Source: Tomocerus qinae
Taxonomy: Eukaryota > Arthropoda > Collembola > Entomobryomorpha > Tomoceridae
Length of the DNA stretch: 64,000 bases
Direction of reading: 5' to 3'
Assembly: GCA_020055645.1 (NCBI GenBank)
Contig: CM034546.1
Coordinates: 42,408,001-42,472,000 of the forward strand
Under the pieces are notes generated by a model that worked only from the letters and a program-made list of their open reading frames with translations, was not told the DNA's origin and did no database searches. Shown one piece after another: positions 12,051 through 23,198 of the stretch. Numbering within the stretch: the stretch's first letter is position 1; each line of letters starts with the position of its first letter. Position numbers and translations under genes: made by a program.

Positions 12051-12492
12051 TTAATTATATCATAATAGGCTAAATGTACTTAATTAGCAAATCTAGGTGT
12101 TAAAGTTAAATAATGTGATAGTATTGGGTGGATATAGCAAGCTACATTACATACATGCCCTCTGCCAATCTTCCTTAACACTGGCATTATCGTTAATTAA
12201 AATAATTAATGCTTAAGTCAATTAAAATGATTGTCAAACAAAATCAAAATATAGTCAAACCAATGAAATTTATTTTTCTTGACCAATTTTACTCACAAAA
12301 TGAAGATAAAAATTCAAAATTAGTACATAATTTACTATTTAATTTTGTCATAATTAAACAATACGAAATGAATTAATTGTCAGAATTTCAGAAACAAAAT
12401 TTAGCCACTTTTTGTTCTTAATTAGGATTAGTAAACAAACATAATAGTAAATATTTAGTTAGTGAATACTGGCTGGCTGGGGAAGCTTATTA

Positions 12493-12768
12493 CTACATTT
12501 CCATGTAAGAACAATAACCCGTATTGCCCCTCCTTTGACAACAGGCATCGAAGCTTATAGAATCACTGGTTTCGACAAGCCATTGAGGACCACTTTCGAA
12601 AGGGTGCAAATGCAACTCATCGCCACAATCTTTAGTAGCTCCATTGTTAAAATTGTTATCATCATCCAAACATTTACAGGCTGGTGTTAGGGGAACATTC
12701 GTTTTAGCACTACTGATCAATGCCAGAAATCCGATTGTAAGGATAAGAAAAGTGTTCTTGGAAACCAT
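12493..12768 (-). CDS. Small secreted six-cysteine protein (CRP1)
   Basis: A 91-residue protein begins at ATG 12768. It has a strong signal peptide (MVSKNTFLILTIGFLALISS) and then a short mature domain with cysteines in the order CxC, C, CC, C. The stop is at 12493-12495. A minus-strand TATA stretch (TTTATATAT, 12877-12869) lies about 100 bp upstream. A TTTCCACAG acceptor at 12791 suggests a 5'UTR intron. A frame-shifted paralogue with the same signal peptide and cysteine order lies at 17058-17341. I do not recognise the family; the signal and disulphide-type pattern suggest an extracellular peptide. Function unknown. Confidence 0.72.
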   Translation of the reverse strand: MVSKNTFLILTIGFLALISSAKTNVPLTPACKCLDDDNNFNNGATKDCGDELHLHPFESGPQWLVETSDSISFDACCQRRGNTGYCSYMEM

Positions 12769-12867
12769 TTTTACTCTTCCTGATATGTTCCTGTGGAAAT
12801 ATTGAAAAACAGATTATTACATTAGAAAGCACTAACAGCCTAATAACATTAGAGGCTATGATGTAGA

Positions 12868-12878
12868 AATATATAAAC
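12868..12878 (-). promoter_or_regulatory. TATA box of CRP1
   Basis: The minus strand reads GGTTTATATATTTC. Its spacing to the ATG (about 100 nt) allows a short leader interrupted by the putative UTR intron ending at 12791. Confidence 0.45.
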
Positions 12879-13054
12879 CGGGGCTACGAAAATGTCCAGT
12901 AAGCGGATAATTTGCATAATGTGGTACGGGTAAACGTTAAAAGTTAAATGTTACATAATAATACAGTTTCATAAAAAAGAAACTAAAAATTAATTCGAAT
13001 TTTTTGAGAAAATGGATTATGACAAAATAAAATGAAAATTATTTCCTAAAGTAT

Positions 13055-13230
13055 TTTAAGAGAACAAGGTATGGTAACAGGTCTCGCATTGGACCCACTA
13101 GTTTGGATCTGAAAACTAGCAACATGGGTTCGATTCCCGGTAACTGCTACGGCTTTTTGTCTGCTAAAGTCTAATAGGGAGTATTCTTGGCTGGGAGCAT
13201 ACTACGAGAAATACTCCATGAGGTAAAAAT
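13055..13230 (+). repeat. tRNA-derived SINE-like sequence
   Basis: A perfect Pol III B-box (GGTTCGATTCC) lies at 13127-13137. Upstream is a D-arm-like GGTC..GACC helix, then an anticodon-arm-like ACTAGTTT/AAAACTAG helix. The acceptor stem pairs poorly and the anticodon loop is too large, so it is not a working tRNA. An A-rich repeated TTAAAATTAAAATT tail near 13229 fits a SINE. Confidence 0.4.
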
Positions 13231-13799
13231 TAAAATTAAAATTCTTTCGTAAAAAAGTATTTCAAGAAATAGACCTTTTACTAGTAGAAGTGCGAGCTTT
13301 AGGTAGTGTGATTTGGGTTACAAATTGTGTCCTATTTTATACTTGATGCAAAACATAAACTCTATTTGTCAAGCAAGATGTTTTAAAATCGTTAATTGCT
13401 AGTTTATTTTAATCAGATAATTTATGGTAATAGTGTTGATTTTTGTTGGGGAAATCCATGCTTTGATAGTTTTGTATTTGTCATTGTATTGGTAAAATGA
13501 TACATATTATTATGTATTCTAAACATTATGTTATCTAAAATCGTAGTATTTTCCAACTTTGATGGCCTAAAAACCTGTTTAGTGAAATGAAATTCACCTT
13601 TAGACGACTGTGTTAAGCGCTTATTGGAGAAACCCCATTAACAGTAATCTCATTCCTTCTCGTTTGAGGTTGACTCGCTATTGATTTCAAAGTTAGTAAA
13701 CTATTTTGAACACAATGGTTTACAGACAGTAATTTAATTCAGTTTTATGCAACAGAATAATAATTATTGTAATTAAACAATTGCAATTTCTACGTTGGC

Positions 13800-15340
13800 A
13801 AAATATTCTTTAAAATCGCTAATTAAAGTCCTTTTTGCTTCGATTTTTGTATCGTTAAGGCGATCGAGACGGACCTAGCTGTCCTTATATATATAGGTGA
13901 ATATATAAATTGACAATCTTCAACACAATAACCGACATAGGAAGCACGTGCATAAAAGAGTGTTGCACTTTACAAATAACATCGTTATCTACATGTTTAT
14001 GCATTCTGAATATTTGACTTTGTTTTTAATTACGATCTGCTTTGTAGCAAATATATATGGAGTAATTTAGTCATCATTAATGCTTAATCAATCTTATCAG
14101 GTATTATAACCATGATAATTTGGCACAATGACTTACTGAAACGCATTTTAATTTATTACTTAGTATTATTACGTAATTAGGCCATTGAGTGATAAGCTTG
14201 CATGTAATAATTTGTAATTATTATATCTGTCGGCTGGAGTTACCGATACTATAAAATTCTGTAATACCAATGATTAAAGTGTTGACAAACTCAGCATTAA
14301 CTTGGATTTCCTTTACCTTGTACAGATTCTTGTTTGCTTCATAGTAACACATTGTATACAGAACGGCATTTGGGCAGCTTTTAAAATAAGATTTTCTCAC
14401 CATTATTATAAGCTATGATAATAAAACCGATAATCAATTAACGTTACAAAAATTCCAAATTCTAAAATCCAACAAAACCATTTCGACTTAAATTATTTTT
14501 TGTTTAATGTTGTTAAAATTAACCTTAAGTCAAGTCGCTGCAAGGGATTGGATATTTTGATTCTATTATTGACTGTCATTTCCGTTTGCTTGTTACTAGG
14601 CATTTACTATTTGCATTGCTCAAATGCTCAGATAGACTGCTCTTTTAACAGTAGCAAGTCCCCAAAAATGACATTTTTAAACCTAGTTTTTCATGCAATC
14701 TTATTGATAAAAAGAATGCCTCGGAAACAAACTGCTTGTTACAACCAGCTATACTTTTGATAATGTTAAATGTAATAAATGTTAAGTAATAAAACATATT
14801 TTATAAAAACAACCTTTAGGGCAGATATGCATAATGACTTAATGACAGGCTAGAGTAACGTAAAAGGTAACCCTAGGTTGTACTAAGGTCAACTCTTAGA
14901 CTATTTTCTGACTCCGGGTTAGGAGTAATATCATAGCTATTCTGCATAAAGCACAAAAAGCGTCGAGTTGAGTGGCCTACTAAATATATTAAATGACATA
15001 TATATATTAAATATATCTCAAGAGAATTTGGAATCATTTTCACAAGGTAAATGGTAACGTAATCGATATACGTAATAAAATCATGGTTTCAAGCTAACAG
15101 ACTACATGATCATATAGATAAGATAAGCATGTCTGCATTATCGTATTTATTTACGCATCATAGTTGGATTTACTCACCGATTGGATCATTGAAAATGTAT
15201 TCCGTAGCCTATTTACGTATTATAGTTATAATTTTATGTTGAATGTCCACTTCATTCAAGTACTGATGTTTACGGAAACATTTTAAAGTTGAATAACCAT
15301 TTACTAACTTCAGCGAAAGTAAATGAAGCAATGAATACGA
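13800..15340. repeat. Long duplicated block, copy 2
   Basis: Counterpart of 10345-12050. It keeps the same order of shared segments over ~1.5 kb but is diverged and punctuated by indels. Fragments of the same family also occur at about 6640-6850 and 20940-22330 (shared GGAATCATTTT.AACAAG and TACTAGAC..CCTGGTCAT phrases). No intact gene is visible inside this block. Confidence 0.6.
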
Positions 15341-15343
15341 AAC

Positions 15344-15626
15344 ATATCGTCTGCCTAATATTACAACGTAACAAGCCATTTCATCATGACTCATGACTGC
15401 TACAAAGTAACAAACCATTTTATCATGGCTGAGACAAAGTAACAAACCATTTTATCATGGCTGCGACAATGTAACAAACCTAACTCCTGATACATTGGTT
15501 TGTTACATTGTCGCGGTCATGATAAAATGGTTTGTTACTTTGTCTCAGCCATGATAAAATGGTTTGTTACTTTGTAGCAGTCATGATGAAATGGCTTGTT
15601 ACGTTGTAATATTAGGCAGACGATAT
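15344..15626. repeat. Near-perfect hairpin: 130-bp arms, 16-bp loop
   Basis: Left arm 15344-15480 and right arm 15497-15626 are reverse complements apart from a 7-bp CATGACT duplication in the left arm and about one mismatch. The arms contain a ~28-bp tandem unit (AAAGTAACAAACCATTTTATCATGGCTG) in two to three copies. The transcript would fold into a long duplex. No protein coding. Confidence 0.85.
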
Positions 15627-15759
15627 TATTGTCGGTATGTAAAAATAATTTTTACAATTGAATAGCGTTAGTCTCGAGTTCTAATAGCTATCAGTGGTAT
15701 CAGTATATATTTTCCCATTCCCTCCAATCTACGTTGCCATTGCTCCTTTGTCCAGTCCA

Positions 15760-15810
15760 GGGTTGGGTTTTTATGGGTTGGGGTTTTTTGGCAAAAAATC
15801 CTTGTTACGA
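15760..15810 (+). repeat. Truncated left end of the 3931-type hAT MITE
   Basis: CAGGGTTGGGTTTTTATGGG followed by TTGGGGTTTTTTGGCAAAAA matches the left terminus of the element at 3931. Similarity stops after about 50 bp and no matching right end was found. Confidence 0.5.
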
Positions 15811-15937
15811 AATAAAGCAAACAAATGCAGTGAAGAGGAAATACAGAGGAAATAGACAGATAACATGCTATTAAGACATAACGTCAGAGTGTCAGAGCTC
15901 AGAACATTGAGTTACCTTAAATTTACTCACATACATA

Positions 15938-16639
15938 CAGGGTTACCAGATATACTTAAATGGAAAGTATTATACTTAAATTGGGCCCTATACTTAAAAT
16001 ACTTGCAAGTATTTTAAAATACTTAAATTATACTTAAATATACTTAAATCAGCTAAAATCTGGGACAGTGAAATAACTTGAAGTCCTATAATATTAGAAC
16101 ACACTTTGTTATCTTTCAGATACGTTTACTAATTGAAATTTTCTCGCGCTTCGCGCGAATTTAAGTATTTTTGTCTTTAAATCCTTTTTAATAGTCAAAA
16201 TTGTCTTCCGATTTCAAAGGAAATTTATTAATAACTTATCAGTAGGGTATAAATAACAAACCTCTCTTCCTCAACTATGTCACTAAACCATTAAAGCTAA
16301 ATTACTCAAAATTCTTTAAGTCTTTATTGATCAGTTTTGAAGTTGATTTTCAAAAATTTCTCGCGCTTCGCGCGGATTGGTATTTTCTCTTGATTTCCTC
16401 CTTCATATATTATGAAGTAAAATGCAAGGATATCTATTCCAAGATACGTAATTTACTTATTTTTGCTTCTTTTTCAATAAAAAACCGTAAATTTGTTAGC
16501 TGCACTCATATGATTGCGCCAAATACGGCTGTATGACATTTATGAGCATTTAACAAGACGCGCCCGAAGGGCGCGGGTTGGTAAATAGCTTTTGTTGGCC
16601 AGGATACTTAAATTCGTTGAAGAAAATCTGGTAACCCTG
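15938..16639. mobile_element. hAT MITE, CAGGGTTACCAGA ends (TSD CATACATA)
   Basis: The 702-bp element has terminal repeats CAGGGTTACCAGA and TCTGGTAACCCTG and perfect 8-bp duplications CATACATA at 15930-15937 and 16640-16647. The termini are rich in TACTTAAAT. The interior holds two CGCGCTTCGCGCG palindromes (16145-16157, 16362-16374) and CGCGCCCGAAGGGCGCG near 16559. A relative lies at 22527-23198. A short frame (16327-16536) has a similar counterpart in that relative, but it looks like repeat homology and not a gene. Confidence 0.9.
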
Positions 16640-17057
16640 CATACATAAATATAATCATGCATTCTGAATGGCTATGTCAGTTGCAACCTATCAAACTTAT
16701 CACCATTTACGAGCCTACCTAATGCATGGTAGTAATTATTTTCTACCATCTAGAAATATCAACAATATCCAATACACAGTCATGTTACAACTTACAACAC
16801 ACTACATAAAGTCAAACTATTTGTTAAAAATGTACCATACAAAAGTTATATTATATGTACTAGGTATACTAGTTAATTGGCAGCCTTATTTAAATAGTGA
16901 TCAAAATGTAGTTACATTAATGAAAGTTGTATTACCTAGAGTTGTGTGAAAGTTGTATTACAAATTTTATCCTCCTTTGGCGACAGAATTTTTTTAATTA
17001 GTACATAATTAAAATTTAATTATCAAATAATCAATTAATAATACTAACTAGAAGACA

Positions 17058-17341
17058 TTACTCCAGCCGATTCTGGTAGTAGCAATCTCCCTGCTTGCTA
17101 CTCTTTTTGCAACAGGAATTAAAGCCTTCAGGATCGTTTGTTTTAGCAACTATTATATACCAGAATACCAGTCTTCGTCTTCTTCAGTTTGTAAGCCCAA
17201 ACTTGACGCACAAGCTTCAGTGACTTTATCTTCCATCCCTTCTTGACATCTACAGACATGTCGAAAACCGGCTTGAGTGGTAGCACTAAGTAATGCCAGA
17301 AGTCCGATTGTGAGGACGAGATAAGTGCTTTTGGAAACCAT
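17058..17341 (-). pseudogene. Frame-shifted paralogue of CRP1 (CRP2)
   Basis: The ATG at 17341 opens a signal peptide nearly identical to that of CRP1 (MVSKSTYLVLTIGLLALLSA), then CxC and C in the same order. At about 17150-17165 an 8-bp tandem duplication (TGGTATTC on the minus strand) shifts the frame and brings a stop at 17155-17153. In the next frame the CC and final C follow in register with CRP1, ending at a TAA at 17060-17058. So the gene is either dead through this one lesion or now makes a 62-residue peptide lacking the last three cysteines. A sequencing or assembly error is an alternative. Confidence 0.7.
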
Positions 17342-17354
17342 TGTTACTAATCAC

Positions 17355-17802
17355 TCTATAATATAATCTTCTTGTTCGAGTTGCATTTCAAAATTTCCGT
17401 AGGGATGCTTGTTTATATCATGGTGTGTTAATAATATAATCTTCTTGTTCGAGTTGCGTAGTGAAAATTTCCGTAGGGATACTTGTTTATATCATCGTGT
17501 GTTAGTTTGTTGAACTGAGCGCTGTTCTGTGCTGTGAGATATGATAATGAGCACCGTTCAGGGCTGTTAGATGTGATTTCTATAATATAATCTTCTTGTT
17601 CGAGTTGCATTTCAAAATTTCCATAGGGATGCTTGTTTATATCATGGTGTGTTAATAATATAATCTTCTTGTTCGAGTTGGGTAGTGAAAATTTCCGTAG
17701 GGATACTTGTTTATATCATTGTGTGTTAATTTGTTGAACTGAACGCTGTTCTGTGCTGTGAGATATGATGATGAGCACCGTTCAGGGCTGTGAGATGTGA
17801 TT
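17355..17802. repeat. Two tandem 224-bp repeats upstream of CRP2
   Basis: The unit starting TCTATAATATAATCTTCTTG at 17355 repeats at 17579 with only a few differences. Each unit itself holds two copies of TAATATAATCTTCTTGTTCG about 85 bp apart. The array begins 14 bp from the CRP2 start codon, so it covers the promoter position of that locus. Confidence 0.85.
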
Positions 17803-18059
17803 ATGAGATTTCCGTGCTTTTAGATACTTTCACGAATTTATTATTTCCGTATTTTGATTTGCTTTTGTTTCTTGGTGACATTGTAATTGAGAAAACTGAA
17901 ACTGTTGCTAAATTTCGTGTTTTCGTATTTAATGCGTTGGTAATTGCATTCACTTTTCTTTTCAAAAGCTGGAACTTTTTTTGGTTGTACTATGCGTCAC
18001 CTTCAAAGTTCATCAATCACAATTTGCTACAAGCGCTGGTAAGTATGTTTGAAGATTAA
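17790..18059 (+). CDS. Possible orphan exon: hydrophobic, receptor-like (weak)
   Basis: An 89-codon open frame without an ATG is hydrophobic, with two or three membrane-like stretches (LLFPYFDLLLFLGDIVIE; FVFNALVIAFTFLFKSWNFF). A consensus GTAAGT donor lies at about 18041. This would suit an internal exon of a multi-pass protein such as a gustatory-type receptor. I found no partner exons, so a chance AT-rich frame is equally possible. Confidence 0.15.
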   Translation: MRCDYEISVLLDTFTNLLFPYFDLLLFLGDIVIEKTETVAKFRVFVFNALVIAFTFLFKSWNFFWLYYASPSKFINHNLLQALVSMFED

Positions 18060-18784
18060 AATAGTATTCTTTTATTTTATGACTTATTTGAAAGTAAAAC
18101 TTGAATTCAAAATGCGTGAGTAAAAGATTTATTCGACGTGAATCCATTTTAACATTTTACAGTCTAAAAACATATTTCAGTCTAAAATTTTAACGTTGAC
18201 ATCGCATCGTAGATATATTGTACCAGAAACCTAAACCCACTTTATAATACATTTATTTGATTAAAAGTGATTCAATTTATTAATCCTTATAAATAAACCG
18301 CTAAAGTCTAATATCGTAGGTTTGTTTGTACTTCCGTGTGTTGATTTGCCGTAATTCTAAAACGCAGCCAAGCACATAATAACGCACATAATGAGGAAAA
18401 TTCCAACACGTCCAAAGCAGAACAATTGTTGTCAGTACACAATTATGCACTGCTCGGTCTATAGTCTCCTACGACTTACAAGGCACAAAAAAATTCATAA
18501 CAGGAACAATGCATGCATTCTGTATGAAATTTTTCCAGCTTTCAGTGTGCTCAAAGTTTCTATTACATCATGTGCGGGAAAATTAAATTTGGCCATTTAC
18601 ATTGATGTTTTGAATTAGTTTAATAAAGTTAGTTAGAGTCAGTTTTCGATTCTGTGAAGCAAATTTTGCACCGTTTAAGGCAGTGGTGCAGATTTCAAAA
18701 GACTGTTTTTGCCACGAATGGGGACGCTGTTAGGTAATCAGCAAAAATTATCATAGAGGGTAAATGAGAATCTTGAAAATTCGT

Positions 18785-19122
18785 ACTTTTTTGGGGAAAG
18801 TCCTAAAGGATATCAGATTACTGGTCCTACACCCATTTAGTAAATGTAAAAAGATTCTTCAAAACTTATTCTAGAGGATATACTTTGAAAACTTCACATT
18901 TTTGTCTCTGGCTTGGCTTGAAGATATCATCGTTTGAAACTTGAAATTGATACATAATCCTGTATTTGCATTTTGTGATCCATGTATCTTCCAATCAAAG
19001 ACAAAATTGTGAAAATTTCTAAATATAACCTCTAGAATAAGTTCCGATGAATCTTTATTGAATTTACTTTATGGCTGATGGATCAGTAATCTCGGATCCT
19101 TTAGCACTTTCCCAAAAAAAGT
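18785..19122. repeat. Foldback element with ~150-bp imperfect inverted arms
   Basis: Left arm 18785-~18935 (CTTTTTTGGGGAAAGTCCTA, then TTATTCTAGAGGATAT) is the diverged reverse complement of ~18975-19122 (ATAACCTCTAGAATAAG, then GCACTTTCCCAAAAAAAG). Non-coding. Typical of an old MITE with long inverted ends. Confidence 0.65.
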
Positions 19123-19379
19123 TAATGAGGAATATGATAGTTAAGAGATCAATTACGTTTGTATGCACCAGGACTTGAAGCTCCCGGTACCTCAGATTTG
19201 GAAATATCTGATATCACCAAAATACATGTAAAAATTACTATTACATCTAAAGTTCTTACCCGATTTTCTTGTGTGGTACATTTTTGGAACCCTGAATATA
19301 ATGTCGACGATCACAATGGTATAATAGTATGCTCAATGAGTTACTCCAATAGTCAAAAAATATTCTAAAATTTCATCTT

Positions 19380-19940
19380 ACTAGGGTCAATAGGCATCGA
19401 AAAAATTTCCAGTGTAACAGGCCCTGCCCAGTGCCCACTGGCTCCACACTTTAGCTCCACCAATTAGCCACGCCCCCGAATGAAGCGTGACATTCTATTG
19501 GCTGAGAGAGATTAGATGTCTGGCTATTAGATGCTGAGAACACGTAAGCTCCTCCTACTTTTGGGGCGGGGTGAGGGCCGATTTCCACAGCAACCTTGCA
19601 GGTTGCATGAGATTTTCGGTGACTGAGTCAATATGTTTGTATTAAAATAGCATATTGGAGATCGGTAACATACTCTGGCCACCCACTAGGGTCACAAAGG
19701 TAACGTTGCTTTGAAAGGGGCGCTGCACTACCTCCCCCACTGGACACATCCAAGCGCGTAAGTGCTTGGTTGAAAGTTGGAAATGAGATGAGTAAGGACT
19801 GTTGCCAAAAAGGAGTGGACGCTGCTCACTTTCGAATTTTACTCTTTTTCGAGTCAAGAGTAGAGAACAAAACCTACAGCAAGCCGTAACAGAAGCTCGC
19901 CTGAGTAAAGGCTACCATGTGCACATTTTTGGTAGAATGA
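19380..19940. other. Locally GC-richer, gene-free patch
   Basis: GCCCAGTGCCCACTGG, CCACGCCCCCG and GGGGCGGGGTGAGGGCC stand out from the AT-rich surroundings. A 71-codon minus-strand frame (19857-19642) gives no recognisable protein. Possibly an old transposon piece. At 19955-20070 it is followed by a TATTACTTATACTATTACTT-type tandem repeat. Confidence 0.35.
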
Positions 19941-20229
19941 TAGTAGAAATAAATCTATTTTGATTACTTTTTATTATTACTTATACTATTACTTTTTATT
20001 ATTACTTATACTATTACTTTTTATTATTACTTATACTATTACTTATTATTATTATATTTTTATTACTTTTTCTTTTTATTAAATTAGATCAATATTAATC
20101 ATAATTGAAATCAAAAAGTTTTAAGATAAGTTATATTTGACTATCAAAATAAATCTTAAATTTGGCAGGAGCGGAGTGAAATATTTACCGCAATTATAGG
20201 AAACGTAATTGAACTTTTTATTACCGATT

Positions 20230-20470
20230 TTCTACTTTGATTATCAATATGAATCAAGTGAGAGCTCGGTATCTCAGTAACCAATCGACCGATTTGCCCC
20301 TAAATCAAAAGGGATCGTCAGTGGTCTATAGGCATTGTTTTTGCCAAGTTTGGTCAATATCCGTCTTTGGATTCAAAAGTTACCGTGCGGACAGAAGGAC
20401 GGACATACGGACAGACTGTGCGGTACTATAATTTGCCAATAGCCAAATTCTCTTTCTAAACAAAAGGTTG
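20230..20470 (+). repeat. Dispersed repeat with a CGGACAGA tract
   Basis: The phrase ACCGTGCGGACAGAAGGACG followed by GACATACGGACAGAC is a common signature of dispersed short repeats in invertebrate genomes. A similar GACGGACAGACAGAC stretch lies near 33735. No gene. Confidence 0.35.
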
Positions 20471-20672
20471 ACCCTAGGCCGTACTAAAGCGAAGTTTTGG
20501 AATATTTTTTGACTCTATCAATGTAACGTAAAATCTGTACATCTGGCCCTGGCCCACCTAATGAGAAAGCATGAAAAGGTCAATTGGAATTAACATAAAA
20601 ATCTATGTATCTGAAATACATTCTACCCATCGTACAATATTGCCCCGGAATACACGCTAGCTTTATTTATAA

Positions 20673-20822
20673 CAGGACTTAGGTCCTGTGACCGGTACAT
20701 TATATTAGTGATGAACCCAATTGAATGCCGGTGAAATTGGCCTACTAGAAACCATAATTCTTACAAAATTGTTTGTAGATGCACTAGCCCCATGTACTAC
20801 AGGACCTGGGTCCTGTGACCGC
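20673..20822. repeat. Pair of ACAGGACC palindromes ~125 bp apart
   Basis: AACAGGACTTAGGTCCTGTGACCG near 20673 and ACAGGACCTGGGTCCTGTGACCGC near 20799 are near-identical palindromes sharing the GTGACCG extension. The rest of 20470-22520 contains no gene I can support, only fragments of the duplicated block. Confidence 0.5.
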
Positions 20823-22526
20823 CTAGTAATATATAATTACCATAATTACAACCATTCCATAATATTTAAATTAAAACCTTATAAATTTGTTTTGGGAATC
20901 TGGGACAATTCAATAAATCATTGAAAAGTTTTTGAGCACAAAAATATTTCAAGAAATAGAACTTTCAAGAACAAGTCGTCGAAGTAAATGGTTCAATACC
21001 GAGCGGTAGGTACTTAGTATGATGCTGGTTAACCATAATTGTCATATTTTATACTACAAAACCATGAAGTGAACTTTATTATTCACAAGCACGGCGTTAA
21101 ATGATAATTAATTTGTTTTGCTAGTCACTAATTCACTTTTCACGTTCACTAGTTCAAATTTTTTATGGGGAAAGCCATTATTTGGTAGTTAACGATGTAG
21201 TTGTCCTTGTATTAGACAGATGATACCAATTATATATTCAAAATATTATCTTAGTTAATATCGCTATAATTTTTATGATTAGCTGCGAAAAGTTTGTTTC
21301 TCAAATGAAAATGAATTAGATCAGTATATGAAACAGTGCAAAAGACACAATTGACAGTGCCTTGCTCGCCGTTTGGAATTGAATCGAGTCAAGAGTTCCA
21401 AAAAATTAATAAACAATTTTAATTACAATATCTTACTAGTAGTAGTAATTGAATGCACACTTTCCTACAACAGAATTTGACCAAATATAGCAATTTTTAT
21501 TTAGGATTAATTAGACGGTTATAGGGCCTAAATCTTGTAATAAATGGATCTTGTAAGTAAGTTTTACAATATGTATGTAGGTTATGCAACGTATTAAATA
21601 ACTATTGTTTTCAAGCACTGTTCAATTTTACATTAAGTGACACTAATTGCATAACAACCAAGAAAATAATAATTTCTTTGGTTAAAAATGAATTTTGTAG
21701 ACTGTTTGTTTTTAGTAATGTAATAAAGAATTGAGCAATGGTATATTATTTTAAATTTTAATCCAATAATACCTTGAAATTATTGCTAAAAACCGCACCC
21801 GCAGGTGGTCTTACACAGAAACGATGTTGTTATTACTACATTATAATGTTAAACACAATACATACAAGCCCATTTTGCATAAAAATTAATACCCATATAA
21901 AATTTATACAACCTTCTTTGCTTTATCATCTTCTTAACATGAAAACGTGACAATAAACCACATTCTAACAACTGCTTTCCTGAGAAGGTAATTACAATAG
22001 AAAAAAATCACTCACATTTATCAGAACTTATACAATGTGACATTCTATACTATCAGCAGCAAAAGGTGATTATGACAACCAACATACTTAATATATGACT
22101 TGTAGTCAATGTATCATAATAATATTGTGATAATTGTATTTGTACCACCTCAAAGATTTATGGAATCATTTTTAACAAGTCAAAGGTATTACATCTGCTT
22201 CATATGACAATGATTTCAAGATACTAGACAACCTGGTCATAAATAGGATAAACATATTATTTGAATTATGGCATAACTATAACCTAATTCAACATACTAC
22301 TATATGTACTACTACTATCTCATGACTCATAGCCAGTAACTGGAATGGTTATTCCTACATTATAAATTGACATATAAATAAGATGACCTTAGGCCTTAGA
22401 CCACAGAAATCGCCGACTCACTATGAAACGGTTAATAATAAATGACTAGGTCAATATACCTCCTACCGGTTGACTTGAGATAAAGCTGTTTTTGTGGTAA
22501 CTGCCTATATTGTTTCTACATTCTGC

Positions 22527-23198
22527 CAGGGTTACCAGGTATACTTAAATGGCAAGTATAATACTTAAATTAGACCCTATACTTAAAATACTTAAATTAT
22601 ACTTAAATATACTTAAATGAGATAAAATCGGAAAAAATGGTTCATCCTTAAGTATTAGAACACAATTTGTTAGCGTTCAAATATGTTAAAATTTCGAAAT
22701 TTTCTCGCGCTTCGCGCAAATTTCAATATTATATGTGTTGATCGCTCCAGTTTAGGTGTCAAAAATCTCTGTCAATTTCGATGGAAATCCATTAATACTT
22801 AATCAGTGGAGAATAAAAGCAAAAAGTTCTTTTCCTCAACTATTGTACTTAACCGTTATGGTAAATTACACAAAATTCGTCAAATCATTATTGATAAATT
22901 TTGAAGTTGAATTTCAAATTTTTCTCGCGTTCGCGCGAATTTGTACCTTTTTATGATAACCTCACTTATCTCTGTATTAATATGCGCGAATATTACTTTC
23001 AAAATACATTGTTTAAGCTATTTTTGTTTCATTTTTTCCAAAACTGTAAATTTGTTAGCTGCGCACTTATGATAGCGCCAAATGCGGTTGTATGACATAT
23101 AAAAAGATTTAATAAGACACGCCCGAAGGGCGCGGGTTGGTAAATGGCTTTTGTTGGTCAGGATACTTAAATTGGCTGAAGAAAATCTTGTAACACTG
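22527..23198. mobile_element. Second, older CAGGGTTACCAG hAT MITE
   Basis: The 672-bp relative of 15938-16639 starts CAGGGTTACCAGGTATACTT and ends TCTTGTAACACTG. It has the same TACTTAAAT-rich ends, decayed CGCG hairpins (22706, 22925) and the CGCCCGAAGGGCGCGG segment. No clean 8-bp duplication is left (CATTCTGC versus ATGTCTGA), which fits its greater age. Confidence 0.75.

Noticed and set aside
13070-13155. Candidate tRNA gene
   Set aside because: The B-box and two arms are good, but the acceptor stem hardly pairs and the anticodon loop is wrong in size. A SINE head fits better.
19642-19857. 71-codon minus-strand frame in the GC-rich patch
   Set aside because: No recognisable motif; the composition matches the patch and the flanks show no promoter or splice signals.
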